64,000 nucleotides of DNA from Frigidibacter mobilis (GTDB lineage: Bacteria > Pseudomonadota > Alphaproteobacteria > Rhodobacterales > Rhodobacteraceae). The notes beneath the pieces were generated by a model, which made no database searches, had not been told where the DNA came from, and worked only from the letters and a program-made list of their open reading frames with translations. The stretch is taken from the NCBI RefSeq assembly GCF_001620265.1, contig NZ_CP012661.1:992001-1056000 (forward strand), written 5' to 3'. A program made the translations under genes and the position numbers. Positions 1-11,533 of the stretch are shown one piece after another. Within the stretch, counting starts at the first letter, position 1, and every line of letters starts with the position of its first letter.

Positions 1-938
1 GACCTGCGCGCGCAACTCACGAGTGCTCCGGACGATTTCCACCGAGATACCGTGGTCGGGAGCGCCCGGAAGGTGTCCCGACTGGGCGATCCGCTTGAGG
101 GAAGGTCCGACCTTTGAAAGACCCAAGGTCTCGAGGCCGCAGACGATCTGGACCGGAGCATCTTTGGGCTGGACGATTCTCTCGATCTGGAGGTCCGTGA
201 GCGGACAGTAGTGCCAATCGGACTGATCGGACACTACGCCGGTCGTGTAGCGGCGACGATGGATCGCGCGGTCGTAGGCGACCGCAGGGTCCTTTTCCTC
301 GATTTGGCTCAGGGCGTGGTAGATATCAGCTTCGGAGCCCAGCATCGTGGCAACCTGCCGCGAGCCCAGCAGGTAGCGATAGCGCTTGGTCTGCGGGATA
401 GGCACGCGGCCGAGGACGCCGAGGTCGAAGAGCTCCTCAAGCAGGGCTTCGAAGGCTGCGAGAGAGGGTGCCTCGGAGCTCCTTGGCCAGAAGATACGTG
501 CCTCGTCGAGCAGTTCGCCCGGCTCGAAGCCGGTGACGCGGGCCTTATCTTCCTGCCCTTCGACGTTGAGGCGACCCAGCGTGTAGGCGACCAGCTCATA
601 GCGCGGATCGAGCCCAAGCGTCAGGTGGAACTTGTAGCGGATGCGGCTTTCGATGTGACCGAACCCGCGGTGAGAGAAGAGCGTCTCGCTCGAGATCGGC
701 CAAAGCGGGCCGTCTCCATCCAGCTTGTAGGTCTTGCCGGCTCCCGATCCATGGAGGGTGGAAAGCAAGCCCTTCATGTATTCCTGCACCAAGGAAGGGT
801 AGTAGTTTGCCCAGGCGAGGATTTCCTCGACGGCCTCGTGGGTCTCGAACCGGAACCCGGCGGCACGCATCGGTGTGACGACGAGGTCGTGAGCGGCACG
901 CTTGTCGTCCTCGGTCCGGTTCAGCGGGCCAATGCAGA
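1..938 (-). pseudogene. Truncated duplicate of the giant ATPase gene
   Basis: This stretch is nearly identical to 4847-5783, the 3' part of the giant ATPase gene (same strand). It covers the region after the Walker B motif and runs off the window's left edge. The only difference I found is GGG at 166-168 against GG at 5012-5013. The version here keeps the frame open through the sequence IVQPKDAPVQIV, so it shows what the intact C-terminus of the other copy should look like. The match stops sharply at 938, where IS5-family sequence begins. It has no start codon of its own and lacks the P-loop, so it is a fragment in this window. Confidence 0.85.
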
Positions 939-1193
939 GTAGAGAGTCTTCGGCGGGCCGTAGGTCGAGGGCGCATGCTTCCACATCAACCCATTGCGCT
1001 GAACGAAAATTATCCCACTCAGCACCCGCCGGTCATCGACCCGTGGCTTGCCGCGGGACTTCGGAAAGAACGGCCGCAACCGATCCATCTGCGCGTCTGT
1101 CAGCCAGTAAAGCTCGCTCATGATCCCTTCCCAAGTTGGGAGTTTGAATCATGCTACCCGCCGCCGATCAACCAGATTTATGGGTCCTGACTC
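939..1193 (-). mobile_element. IS5-family (IS427-like) remnant, transposase N-terminus
   Basis: The minus strand from 1121 encodes about 60 residues typical of the N-terminal DUF4096 part of IS5-family transposases (MSELYWLTDAQMDRLRPFFP, then a KPRVDDRRVLSGIIF motif). The probable IS end, reading AGAGTCAGGACCC on the minus strand, lies near 1193. Everything after codon 60 is missing and is replaced at 939 by the ATPase duplicate. The element cannot be active. Confidence 0.8.
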
Positions 1194-1196
1194 TAG

Positions 1197-1895
1197 TCAA
1201 ACTTTCGTCCCGACCTCTTGCTTAAATCTGTCAATCCGACGAACGATCAGTTCGAGTTGCTCCTTTAATCTTGGAATATGTTTGGTGCGCAGCAGGTGAG
1301 CCTGAAAGCTATAGCCATTGATGGTGGCCGCCTCAGCAAAGAGTGCAAAGGTTCGGCGCGCGCGGATATCCAGCTCGCGTTTACGACGACTGAGCTCTTT
1401 CGTGAAATAAATTTGGTCTTCTGATGTTGACTCTTTAATCAAAGGAAATTCGAGAACTAGATCATTAAAGATGGCAGCATCTTCAGCAGAAAAGGCTTCG
1501 AACAATTCTGCCTCGACTTTAAACTTCTGAATGCTTCCTTCGAGATCTTGCCGATGAGCTTGTAGAAACTGTCCGTAAAAAAACAAGCCCCATGATTGAT
1601 CGATCAAGAATAACTTGAGCCAGACCAAGTTTTCGAAGATATTTCGGCACCCTGCCAGAATCTCCACAGAAGAAGGAAGTCGATCCTCGGGCAGTAGCAC
1701 TTTAAGTTTGTCTAACGTGCCAAGTTGCGCTCTCAAAATCCAATAGATTCCGTGATGCTCAGAGAGGCCACCAAACTTGGCTTGTAGCTCATAGAATTTA
1801 AGAATTCCACTAACGCGAGGCACTGCAAGAGGAACCTGCGACGCAATGATTCCATTTGCTTCTTCTACAAGATCTTCGAACTTTTTTAATTGCAT
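1197..1895 (-). CDS. Hypothetical protein, 232 aa
   Basis: The open frame has an ATG at 1895 preceded by a good ribosome binding site (AAAGGA, 6 bases upstream). The protein is rich in Leu, Lys, Glu and Phe, predicted mostly helical, with no signal peptide and no motif I recognise. Its base composition is clearly more AT-rich than the flanking genes, which points to separate acquisition. It sits alone between two IS remnants, with no operon partner. An uncharacterised protein of a defence or cargo module is possible, but nothing in the sequence demonstrates a function. Confidence 0.6.
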   Translation of the reverse strand: MQLKKFEDLVEEANGIIASQVPLAVPRVSGILKFYELQAKFGGLSEHHGIYWILRAQLGTLDKLKVLLPEDRLPSSVEILAGCRNIFENLVWLKLFLIDQSWGLFFYGQFLQAHRQDLEGSIQKFKVEAELFEAFSAEDAAIFNDLVLEFPLIKESTSEDQIYFTKELSRRKRELDIRARRTFALFAEAATINGYSFQAHLLRTKHIPRLKEQLELIVRRIDRFKQEVGTKV

Positions 1896-2085
1896 ACTTC
1901 ATCCTTTCTTAATTTTCCGAAAAGTGGGGTTCATGCAGGAATGCTCGACCGTTTTCCTCACTAACGAACAACTTTCTTGCGGCCTGAAACTGTCAGCTAC
2001 CTACGACAGCCTGCTACAGCGAAGCGCACTCAAATGTCTGCTAATCGACTATAGCTAAAGACACAATTGGCACAGAAAACTCCCA

Positions 2086-2450
2086 CATTCCGCTCTCGAC
2101 ACATGGGCTGCATCCATCATACGGACCGCGGCTGCCAATACGCATACGCATCCCAGATCTACCGCAATGCCCTTGACGCTGCGGGGCTCCAAGGGTTCAT
2201 GAGCAGCGTCGGAAATCCCTATCACAACGCGCAAGCTGAGAGCTTCATGAAAACGCTGAAGGTCGAGGAGGTCTATCGGGCCGGATACGAGACTTTTGCC
2301 GATGTAGCCAGCCGCTTGCCCAGATACATTGAGCAGGTCTACAACGCAAAAAGACTACACTCAGCCCTCGGATACCGATCCCCCGAGGAATTCGAAACCC
2401 AATTCGCCCGCGAGGCGGCTTAGGTCCGATGACCCCCGTGGTCCAGTCCA
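2086..2450 (+). mobile_element. IS3-family transposase (OrfB) C-terminal fragment
   Basis: Codons from about 2086 to the stop at 2423 encode the end of an rve integrase core: the [10 protein letters not shown] motif (second catalytic Asp), then [12 protein letters not shown] (catalytic Glu) and [13 protein letters not shown]. The right IS end follows at about 2450 (GTCCAGTCCA). The N-terminal part of OrfB, OrfA and the left end are missing. A six-base tandem repeat (CATACG-type) lies inside the GCQYAYA codons. This is a dead remnant. Confidence 0.8.
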
Positions 2451-2569
2451 TGGGGTTCACTCCATACCCGGATCACTTCTCAGTGGAAATCAACAAGACA
2501 AAGGAACCTCCCAAGACAAAAACGTCTATGAGGCGAAGCATCAGCTTTCAACCCACATTCTCCAAGTAA

Positions 2570-4190
2570 GTCGCTGATTTCGCTGTCGTAATCGTGATAT
2601 TTCGCATATAAATCATGGCGTTGACGGCTGCGAGGGGCGCGTTTCATGGATCACCTGGAGGGTGCGGGCTTGGCGCGGGGAGATCGGGTTGATTTCGACC
2701 GCCGTGTGCGTCTGGAGTTCCGTGGTGCGCAGATCAGTTCAGACGGTGGCCTGCTGGTGATGCGCGAGCTTGATGACGTGCTCGGCCTGTCCAATCTGGC
2801 GTCGGAGGCGCTGCGAGACAGCCGCACCGGGAAGAACACGCTCCATCGGCTTGACGGATTGTTCCGGCAATCGGTGTTCGGACGACTGGCCGGATACGAG
2901 GATGTGAACGATGCCGACCGCTTGGCCCTCGATCCCGTGATGCGTCAGGTCGTTGGCGGCAGGGCCGTCGAGGCGCAAGCTGCTTCGGCATCGCAGATGG
3001 GACGGTTCGAGACCGAGACGCTGGCTCTGGCCGCGAACCGGGCGGCGCTGGCCGATCTGAACGGCCAATGGATCGACCGGTTTCATGACCGCAACGGGTT
3101 GAAATACATCGTGCTGGACATGGACAGCTCGGTCAGCCCCACCCACGGCGATCAGGAAGGTGCTGCCTGGAACGGGCATTTCGACTGCACCTGCTATCAC
3201 CCCATCTTCTTGTTCAACCAGTTTGGCATGCTGGAGCGCTGCGCCCTGCGTAACGGCAATGTCCACAGCGCCGATGGCTGGCGGGATGTCCTTGATCCCG
3301 TCATTGCCCGATATGCTGGCCGCGACCTTGGTGGACGCTTCTTCCGGGCCGACGCTGCCTACGCGATCCCCGCGATCTATATGCGGCTGGAAGAAGCCAG
3401 GTTCTTCTACGCCATCCGTCTGCCCGCCAACGCCGTCTTGCGCGAGAAGATCGCGCATCGGCTGACACGGCCCGTGGGACGGCCTTCGCTGACCAAGGTC
3501 AAACGGTTCTTCGAGGACTTCGAGTATCAGGCGGCGTCCTGGGACAAGCCGCGCCGCGTCATCGCCAAGATCGAATGGCATCCGGGCGAGCTGTTCCCCA
3601 AAGTCGGCTTCATCGTCACCAACCTGCCGATGGAGCCAGACTGGGTGGTGAGGTTCTACAACCAGCGCGGCACCGCAGAGCAGCACATCAAGGAAGGCAA
3701 ATATGCCTTTCGCTGGACGCGGCTGTCATGCCGGAAGTTCCGGCACAACGAGGTGCGGCTGCAACTGCACGCGCTGGCCTACAACCTGGCAACCTTCCTG
3801 CGCTGCATCGAACTGCCCGAGGCCATGGCGGACTGGTCGTTGACCAGCCTGCAACTCAAGCTGATCAAGATCGGCGCCCGCGTCGTCCGCCACGCCCGCG
3901 CCATTACCTTCCAGTTGGCCGAGGTCGCCGTCACCGGCCCGATGGTGCGGGCCGTCCTTGCCGCCATCCGCCGTCTTCGAACGCCTCCGTCATGCGCATG
4001 ACCACGATCCATGCCCAAGCTGAACGAAAGCGGCAGGACAGGTCCGTCTGCCGCGCGGAAAAGCGGCTCTGCCGGGCCAGAATGCTGCGGGTTCGAGGCT
4101 TGATCCACCCGACTTCGGCCGTTTGCGCGACGACAGACACCGCTCGGGGCGAAAAACGCTTGCCCAGCGAGCAAAATCAGGCGATCTTGA
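2570..4190 (+). mobile_element. IS1380-family insertion sequence (approximate ends)
   Basis: The element surrounds an intact transposase gene. Imperfect inverted ends may be TCGCTGATTTCGCT near 2571 and, on the other strand, ATCGCCTGATTTTGCT ending near 4185. These give about 1.6 kb, the usual IS1380 size. I could not identify a convincing target duplication, so the ends are approximate. It abuts the 3' end of the giant ATPase gene, and insertion there may have removed whatever followed that gene. Confidence 0.6.
2646..4001 (+). CDS. IS1380-family transposase, 451 aa
   Basis: Full-length DDE transposase of the IS1380 type. Seen in order: an N-terminal RLEFRGAQISSDGGLL segment, the first catalytic Asp region (YIVLDMDSS, about residues 155-165), a second Asp region (FFRADAAYA, about residue 235), and the C-terminal YNQRGTAEQHIKEGK segment with the catalytic Glu (about residue 345). 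Length and domain order match the family, and no frameshift is visible, so it may be active. The long opposite-strand frame across 2739-3686 is a shadow of this gene. Confidence 0.93.
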   Translation: MDHLEGAGLARGDRVDFDRRVRLEFRGAQISSDGGLLVMRELDDVLGLSNLASEALRDSRTGKNTLHRLDGLFRQSVFGRLAGYEDVNDADRLALDPVMRQVVGGRAVEAQAASASQMGRFETETLALAANRAALADLNGQWIDRFHDRNGLKYIVLDMDSSVSPTHGDQEGAAWNGHFDCTCYHPIFLFNQFGMLERCALRNGNVHSADGWRDVLDPVIARYAGRDLGGRFFRADAAYAIPAIYMRLEEARFFYAIRLPANAVLREKIAHRLTRPVGRPSLTKVKRFFEDFEYQAASWDKPRRVIAKIEWHPGELFPKVGFIVTNLPMEPDWVVRFYNQRGTAEQHIKEGKYAFRWTRLSCRKFRHNEVRLQLHALAYNLATFLRCIELPEAMADWSLTSLQLKLIKIGARVVRHARAITFQLAEVAVTGPMVRAVLAAIRRLRTPPSCA

Positions 4191-4192
4191 AG

Positions 4193-7100
4193 TCAAGCGG
4201 CAGGCCACTTGGGGAATGTCGGTTCAATCTGGAGGCTTAGAAGATCGCCAAGCGCCGAGCGCCGGATGCGTCCGGATTTTGGCTGCCAGATGCTAACGAG
4301 TCCGGTTGCGACGAAGTCGGGTCCGAGATCCGTGAGATCTGCGCCGATATGTTCGCGCACGAGCTCGTTGAATGCCTGGTAGTCCTCATTATCCGCCATG
4401 TCGAGCATGACCAGCGCCTGCCCAAGGCACCGTTGAGCAGTCCGGCTGGCACTCTCAGGGTCGCCTTCCAGCCGCGCGCTTCCTCGATCGGGTCGGCTGC
4501 AACGCGCATGGCGGCTATCAGCTTGATGGTTTCGGAGGGAATGCCGCCCGTGGAGGACAGGATCGCCTCGCGCAATGGCCGGGTGTCGAGCTCGACCTTT
4601 TCGATATGGTGGAGGTGGACCCGCACCATTTCCGCGCCCCATGCCGCCAAGAACTGGCTCTGTTCGCGACGGCGGGTAGCGACATCGCGCATTTCCGTTT
4701 CCGCGGCATCGAGAAGGATCAGCGGACGAACCTGCTTCCGAGGACGCGTGGATGGCGCTCGAGCCAGACGATGGAGTCATGTGCTTCTTTGGAGTGTCCG
4801 GCGTGAACACGACGATCGAGGTCAGGCCGGTGCCGACCTTGCGGTCGACCTGCGCGCGCAACTCACGAGTGCTCCGGACGATTTCCACCGAGATACCGTG
4901 GTCGGGAGCGCCCGGAAGGTGTCCCGACTGGGCGATCCGCTTGAGGGAAGGTCCGACCTTTGAAAGACCCAAGGTCTCGAGGCCGCAGACGATCTGGACC
5001 GGAGCATCTTTGGCTGGACGATTCTCTCGATCTGGAGGTCCGTGAGCGGACAGTAGTGCCAATCGGACTGATCGGACACTACGCCGGTCGTGTAGCGGCG
5101 ACGATGGATCGCGCGGTCGTAGGCGACCGCAGGGTCCTTTTCCTCGATTTGGCTCAGGGCGTGGTAGATATCAGCTTCGGAGCCCAGCATCGTGGCAACC
5201 TGCCGCGAGCCCAGCAGGTAGCGATAGCGCTTGGTCTGCGGGATAGGCACGCGGCCGAGGACGCCGAGGTCGAAGAGCTCCTCAAGCAGGGCTTCGAAGG
5301 CTGCGAGAGAGGGTGCCTCGGAGCTCCTTGGCCAGAAGATACGTGCCTCGTCGAGCAGTTCGCCCGGCTCGAAGCCGGTGACGCGGGCCTTATCTTCCTG
5401 CCCTTCGACGTTGAGGCGACCCAGCGTGTAGGCGACCAGCTCATAGCGCGGATCGAGCCCAAGCGTCAGGTGGAACTTGTAGCGGATGCGGCTTTCGATG
5501 TGACCGAACCCGCGGTGAGAGAAGAGCGTCTCGCTCGAGATCGGCCAAAGCGGGCCGTCTCCATCCAGCTTGTAGGTCTTGCCGGCTCCCGATCCATGGA
5601 GGGTGGAAAGCAAGCCCTTCATGTATTCCTGCACCAAGGAAGGGTAGTAGTTTGCCCAGGCGAGGATTTCCTCGACGGCCTCGTGGGTCTCGAACCGGAA
5701 CCCGGCGGCACGCATCGGTGTGACGACGAGGTCGTGAGCGGCACGCTTGTCGTCCTCGGTCCGGTTCAGCGGGCCAATGCAGATCGGCTGCCCGAGGTGG
5801 GCGAGCGGCGAGTTCGGCTGGCGATGCATCCGCTGCACGTTGTGCAGACCGGCGAAGACGACCTTGAAGGCGCGGCCGGTGTCCTCCATCAGCTTCTTGA
5901 GGCGGGCGAGCTCGGGATAATCGTCCTTGGTGTCGGCATCCATGAAGTTGTCCGCTTCGTCGAACATCGCCACGATCCGGCCCTGCGGCTTGTGCGTCAG
6001 CCAGGCACGGATATCGCGGGAGACGTCTTCGGCTGTGCGGCTGCCGGCTTTCACGACGTCGGGCGACAACATCGAGGCGAGATGAGTCCAGATCGAGGAA
6101 GTGGTCTCCGAGTTGCCCAGCGAGCGCACTTCGCGAGTGATGACGACGCGGTCATGCTCCGGAGCGTGCTGGGTGCGAGCAATATGCCCCAGCAACGCGG
6201 ATTTGCCGAGCTGGCGGCCGCCATAGACGAGGCAGCCGTGGGCCGTCTTGGACATGATCAGCCGGATCTCCTCGCCGCGACCGAAGAACATCTCGGGCGG
6301 CAACTGACCGGCATCGGTGGTGTAGGGTTCGACGCGCCCGTAGGGCAGTCCGCATTCGAACACCGTGCGAGCGCGGGTCTGCCTGCGCGTGGCGGTAAAG
6401 GCGATGAGTGCCTCGTCGATGAGAAGCGCTGGGATCGCGTTTGCACGAAGCCGTTCGGCGAGCTCGTGGCGCCGAGCGGCGTCGACGATGCCGGCGCAGA
6501 GGATGATGGAGGGCGTGTCCGACGAAAGGGCCTTCAAGATGTTCTCGGGGAGCGCGTCCGGCTCCACCAGGAGGAAGCGGGCGACGGCATTGGCCTGGGA
6601 GCCGAAGATCGGCGGCAGGAACCAGTCATCGGTTAGCACGGACCTTATCACGCCGGTGATACGGCCCTGCCAGACACCCGTCCGCCCCAGCGGCCGGAAG
6701 TCGTGGATCTTCACGCTGTCGTAGCCGATGTCCTCGAATAGGGCGCGGATTTTCGGAACGTCGGGCTGGCGATTTCCGGTCGACGCGGCAATGGCGCGGT
6801 AGAGCTTGATAAACGCGAGGCCGACGGCGCGCCGGTCTTCTTCGATATGGAGCTGGCCTTCGGCGGCGACAGCCTCCTCGAGGGCATCGTCGGAGTGCGG
6901 CCATTCGGGCGTGGTGGCGTAGGTAAGAAAGTCCGGGATGAAGTCGGATATGATGCCCCCGAGCTCGGTCTCGAAAGTCGCCGCGGACCGGCCGTCGCGG
7001 AGCTGGGCGATTCGATCCTCGGTGGCTTCGACGGTGACGCCCTTAAGGCCTGCCAGAAGCGCGTCCGCCTCCTCGGCGTTGCGCTCGTTGCGATACTGCC

Positions 7101-10100
7101 CGATCCGCTCGACCTGATCCTCTCGGATCTTTTCTTCGATCACGCTCGAGATGGTATCGAGCTCCGCCGTGGCGGCAGGAAGGTCCGCGAGATCGTGAAC
7201 CTCCGAGCGGTCCTTGATGGCGGCGAGCCGGGCAAGGGCAATTTCGCACCAATTCAGGCGGCGCGAGATTTCGTCCTGATGCTTGTAATCAACTTTTGAC
7301 AGCGTCTTGAGCCTGCGGGAGCGGGAGGTGATCTCCGCCTCCCAGGTTTCCGAAAAAGCGGTCATGTCGCGGGTGATGGCCTCGCGGTCGTCGATCCCGA
7401 AGCGCGTGGCCAAACGCATTGCGGTCTCGAATGCACCCTCTTCGCGCGCCCTGAGGAGAGCGCCCGCGGGATCAAGCACTGCATCGGCGACCAGCATGTC
7501 CCGGAAGGCTTCGAAGCGCTGCTCGGGTGTTTCCATCGCGTCGCGGATAGCGGCAGGAAGGAGATCCCTCTCTGCGGTGAGTGCTTCTTCGAGCGTTGCA
7601 AAGGAGCCTGTGTCTTCGCCGTGCAGGGCTTTGAGGGCTTCATGAATCTGGGAGGCAATCCAGCGCGAGATTGCGCTTGTGAGTGCGTCCGAGGCGTCGT
7701 CGGCATCCTGCGCGAGGCCGGAATGGGCCTTCTCGAGTCGAGATCTCAGGTTGCCGATGGTGGTGCGCAGGCGGGCTTCGGACTGTTGACCATGGGTGCC
7801 TTCCCGCGCCGCGACACGCAGCCAGCTGTCGAGCAGGCCGAGAGGCTCGTCGAATTGCCGCTCGAGATACTCCAAGCCCTTGGGGTGGAGGTGCGTGCTG
7901 GTCTTGCCCAAAGTGCTTGCATAGTCGACAGAGACGGTTTCGATTCCGGAGGTCGACGAAAGAGCATTGATCGCCTTGCTTGCCAGCGCGGCGGCGTCCT
8001 CTCTCCCGGCATCGATCGCGGCGCGTGCGATGCCGATCGGTCCGGCCTCGGATGCAACGTGGTGCATGACACCGGTGGCGAAAGGCCAGCGAGATGTCTT
8101 GGCGGCTACCGTATCGGCCCACTGGCCGAGCTGCGTGGCAATCCTCTGCTTCTGGGGAACCCGCTGGGCGCCGGCAAGCCGGGCCAGCTCATCGGCGTCG
8201 GGCGGAAAGTCGTAGTCAAGTTTCGTGATGGCGTCGGTGGCCTGCTGGAGGTGCTGTCCAAGGCTGCCGCGGCAGAGGCGTGGCAGGCTGCTCCTGAGGC
8301 CGGCGGCCGATTTCTCGAGAATTGACGGCCGGATCAGCGCCCCGAGGAGAAGGACAGAGCCAAGATCTGAAGCGGCATCGCTGGTGGCGCGGTTGGCAAG
8401 CGACAGAAAGCGCTGGGTGTCGAGGCCGTATTCGCGGTGCGGTGCCCGGCTACCGGCTGCGGCCTTGAGAACAGCCGCACCGATGGGCCATGCGCGCCCG
8501 TGAGCCTCGAAGCTCTCAGCCGCATCCGCAGCCACGCCGAGAAGGTCGCGCTCGATCAGATTGGCGAGAACCTCGGGATCGACCGGCGGGTTCGTGTCGA
8601 TCAGCGGCTCATCGAGCTGCGGAGTTGGGGCGCCGTCGATGCTGATGTCAGTTCCGGGTTTCGTTTCATCGTCTTCGCTGGTAGTGAGGGCATCTTTTCG
8701 GGGCGCGTCATCGTCGAGATCGGCGTGGATCTGCTCACTGCCTGTCTCCGAGGTCGCATCCTCGTCCGGATCAACGTCCGATCCGGGGGTCTCCTCGACT
8801 TCGGCATTGACGCTTTGATCCTCGTCGGCATGAAAGGCGCCGACAACCGCAGAGGTCTCGGTGTCGCTACCTACGAGAGGACCGGCGTTGTGGCGGTCGC
8901 CAGTTCCGTCTTCGTTGAAAACCTCGGGCAGACAGGACGCGGCGGGCGCGGCAGCTTCTTCCATGTCGACGTCAGGACACTCGCTATCATCCTCAGCATC
9001 CGCGGCTTCACTGGTTTCGCTGGCTGCGTCGAAGAGGCCTGCCGTCAGAACATCGCTGGCATCGGCCTGATCTGCCTGTTCGTCGGCAGCGTCGGTGATG
9101 TGGTCGAGAATGTGGTCGAGGGCGGCGTCATGATCTTTGATTTCCCCGGACAGAAGTCTTTCGAGGCAGTCGACCAAATCACTGCGTGCAGCACGTGCGG
9201 CGCTCAGCGCTTCCTTGCAGGAGCTGGCCTTCTGCGCGAGCTCGGCGAGCAGTGAGTAATCCTCGTTCTGCCCCGCAGCCTGGATCTTCTCCTTCACTTC
9301 GGCTACACTCTCTTCGAGCTCCGCGATCTCGACGGCCTGTGCGCGCATCCGGCTTGCCAAGCCTTCGTCGAGGGCCAGAGACAACGTTGCGATCATGTCG
9401 TCGTCAACCTGATCTGGAGTGTGGCTCAAGCCAAGTTTTGAGATCTGGAGAAGAATTGCATCGCGGCGTGGAGCGCTCAGCAGTTCAACTTGCTGCGCGC
9501 AAACGTAGGCGAGCGCGGAAATCTGCTGGAAGATGTGTTGTTCGGTCGTCGGGGTAATTTCCTGGGCGAGGTGCCGAAGCGTCTCGAGGGAATGCACGTG
9601 AAGCTTGTCTGAGGCGGCCTCGGGGTAATCTCTCGCCAGATCGAGGATCAGGTCGGCGTGACCTCCCCAGTCGCCTACATCTTCTAGGTCGCCGAGTTCG
9701 CCGGCAACGGCTTCATCCGAACTGGCATAGGTGAGGATTGTCTTGGCTTCGAGAAACACCTGCTTTGGATCGGTTTCCTCGATCCGACGATAGTAGAAGG
9801 CAATGGCGTATTCGCAGAAGGCGCCGACAGCCACGTCTGCCTGGACGGGCTGGGAAAGAAGCTCGGCGGTCCGGTCGTGCAGATGCGTGTTCTGCCTGAG
9901 GCGAAGCTTCATCAGGGGCATCTTGCTGAGAACGATGGGCGCTTTCTTCTTGCGCCTGGACTTTGTGCCGCCGCTCGTGGCGCGTTTACCGGCCACGCTG
10001 GCTTCGAGGACCGGAAAGATCCAGGGCGCCTTCTCGCTCCGTTCGAGGATAAGCCGGTAGATCTCTTCGGCATCCCGATGATCGGTATCCAGGTCGAGCA

Positions 10101-10371
10101 TGGTGACAATGGTTCGTAGATCGCGAGCCGTGAAATGACCGGCCTGCGCGAAGTAGGCGGGCGCGTCAGGGCATACCTCGAGAAGAGGGAAGCGCCCGAA
10201 AGTTTCGGGCGGCGTCCAGTCCTCGGGCGTCCAGCTGGCCATTGTCATGCATGCCGGGTGCGTCTTCGACATCTCGGGGCTCTGCTGACGAAAGGTAGAG
10301 TTGAGGAGGTCTTTCATCGTCGGGCGGCTCTCGGAGTGGTTCTGAACGGGGGTGTCGAGCATTGCTGTCAT
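4193..10371 (-). CDS. Giant STAND-like ATPase, about 2050 aa, third gene of the helicase operon (3' frameshifts)
   Basis: The uninterrupted frame runs from ATG 10371 to 4822 (1849 aa). Comparison with the duplicate at 1-938 shows that a lost G at 5012-5013 breaks the frame. Three more single-base slips (near 4780, 4745 and 4427) must be bridged to reach the likely natural stop at 4193, giving about 2050 aa. In order: a helical N-terminus, a coiled coil at about residues 340-400, a very acidic low-complexity linker at about 430-600, a long helical region, then an AAA/STAND ATPase (FFGRGEE near 1360, Walker A GGRQLGKSA near 1385, Walker B VAMFDEAD near 1466) and a winged-helix-like part. It starts 20 bp after the helicase gene and is surely co-transcribed with it. 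The function is not known to me; sensor or regulator of the helicase is an inference. The frameshifts may be assembly errors. Confidence 0.75.
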
Positions 10372-10390
10372 GTTTGTCTATCGGTGCTCC

Positions 10391-11494
10391 TCAGAGGTCC
10401 CATTGGGGATCGATCTTCACGCCTGCGTCGATCAGGATCGTCTCGATCCAGGCCTGGGCGGGGCGACGGTCGAAGTCAGGCCAGTTGCGTTGATTGGAAT
10501 AGTCGTTGAGGCAGCGCGTGCAGCTGGTGATGCAGTCGGGGTTGGGGCAGTTGAGTATCTTGCGTGCCGCCAGCAGCAGGTCGCGGGCAAGGTATCCATC
10601 CTCGTTCGTCAGGCGCGTGGCATAGCCCGCACCGCCGGAGACGGAGTCGTAGATGACGACAACAAGCAACCCGTCGAGCTTCTGCACGAGGGCCCGCAGA
10701 TCGCGCGGGTCCGTCTCCAGAAGGTCGGCCGCCCCGAGACGGAGCGCCTCCTGAAGCGTGCGGTCCAGCGAGCTGCTGGCCACAATCGCGTCGCCTGATG
10801 GCGTGCGCGGAAGGCCTTCGAAGAGCAAGCCCCGGACGTCGGTCTCGAAGACGTGGGCGAGGTCGATCGGCCAGCTTGGCTTGGAGGGGTCGAAGCGACA
10901 GGGTTGTCCGCTGCGGGGATTCAGGTGTGCTTGCAGAAAGGCCTGCTGTTGCCAAGCAAGATCCGGCCCGTGACCATGTGTCGGGACTGCGTGCTCACAG
11001 CTGTTGCACCAGGCAAAGCCACCTCCATGCCGGCCGCGGTTCACGGTGATGATGCGACCGAGCTCGTGCTCCGGGCGGTTTGAGCCCGGCGCATGGAAAG
11101 TCAGGATGCCCGGCAAATCGGTGGCGATGTATTTCGAACGCGGAGCCTCGGTGAGAAGGAGGGCTTCGTCGGACACCGTCGGGCGAATGCGGGTTGCTCC
11201 GGGATCACGCCCCTGGCCATCAGCGACGGACGTCACAAAGCCATGGGGACGAATGAACGCGCGTGTCGCATTCACCTTCTGGAAGGTTGCCCCGCATTGC
11301 TGGCATTCCTCCTCGGGGTCCATGCCCTGGGGCGTAAGCTGCGGTGAGCGACAGGCGGTGCAGACGCGATATCGGGCGCGCTCGATGAAGGCGTCGTCCC
11401 CGGTGAACTTCGATCGCTTGGAAATACCCTCACTCACCCAGACGCGCCCGCCGGCGACGATTTCCGCGCCGGGCGCATATTCCGAGATGCCGAT
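10391..11494 (-). pseudogene. DUF1998 C-terminal part of the interrupted DruE-like helicase
   Basis: This is the C-terminal third of the helicase gene, cut off by the IS3 element. It carries the DUF1998/MZB features: zinc-ligand pairs CTACRS and CQQCG, then CPNPDC, SCTRCLNDY and NQRNWPDFDRR. The part from the GTG at 11437 could in principle be translated alone, but no ribosome binding site or promoter is evident. With the IS and one GAT removed, the frame joins exactly as DGSI-GISEYAPGAEIVAGG, the usual entry into this domain. The stop at 10391 lies 20 bp before the ATPase gene start. Confidence 0.9.
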
Positions 11495-11533
11495 TGAGCT
11501 ACTCCCCGATGTTCGGACAGTTTCCGGGGTGGT

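Noticed and set aside
4960..6636. Plus-strand open frame of 558 aa opposite the giant ATPase gene
   Set aside because: It is a shadow of the GC-rich ATPase codons. The minus strand has Walker A and B motifs and the frame is part of a much longer gene.
11437..11439. GTG as an independent start for a free DUF1998 protein
   Set aside because: The codons continue upstream to the IS border with conserved DUF1998 sequence, and no ribosome binding site is evident. It is the rest of the split helicase.
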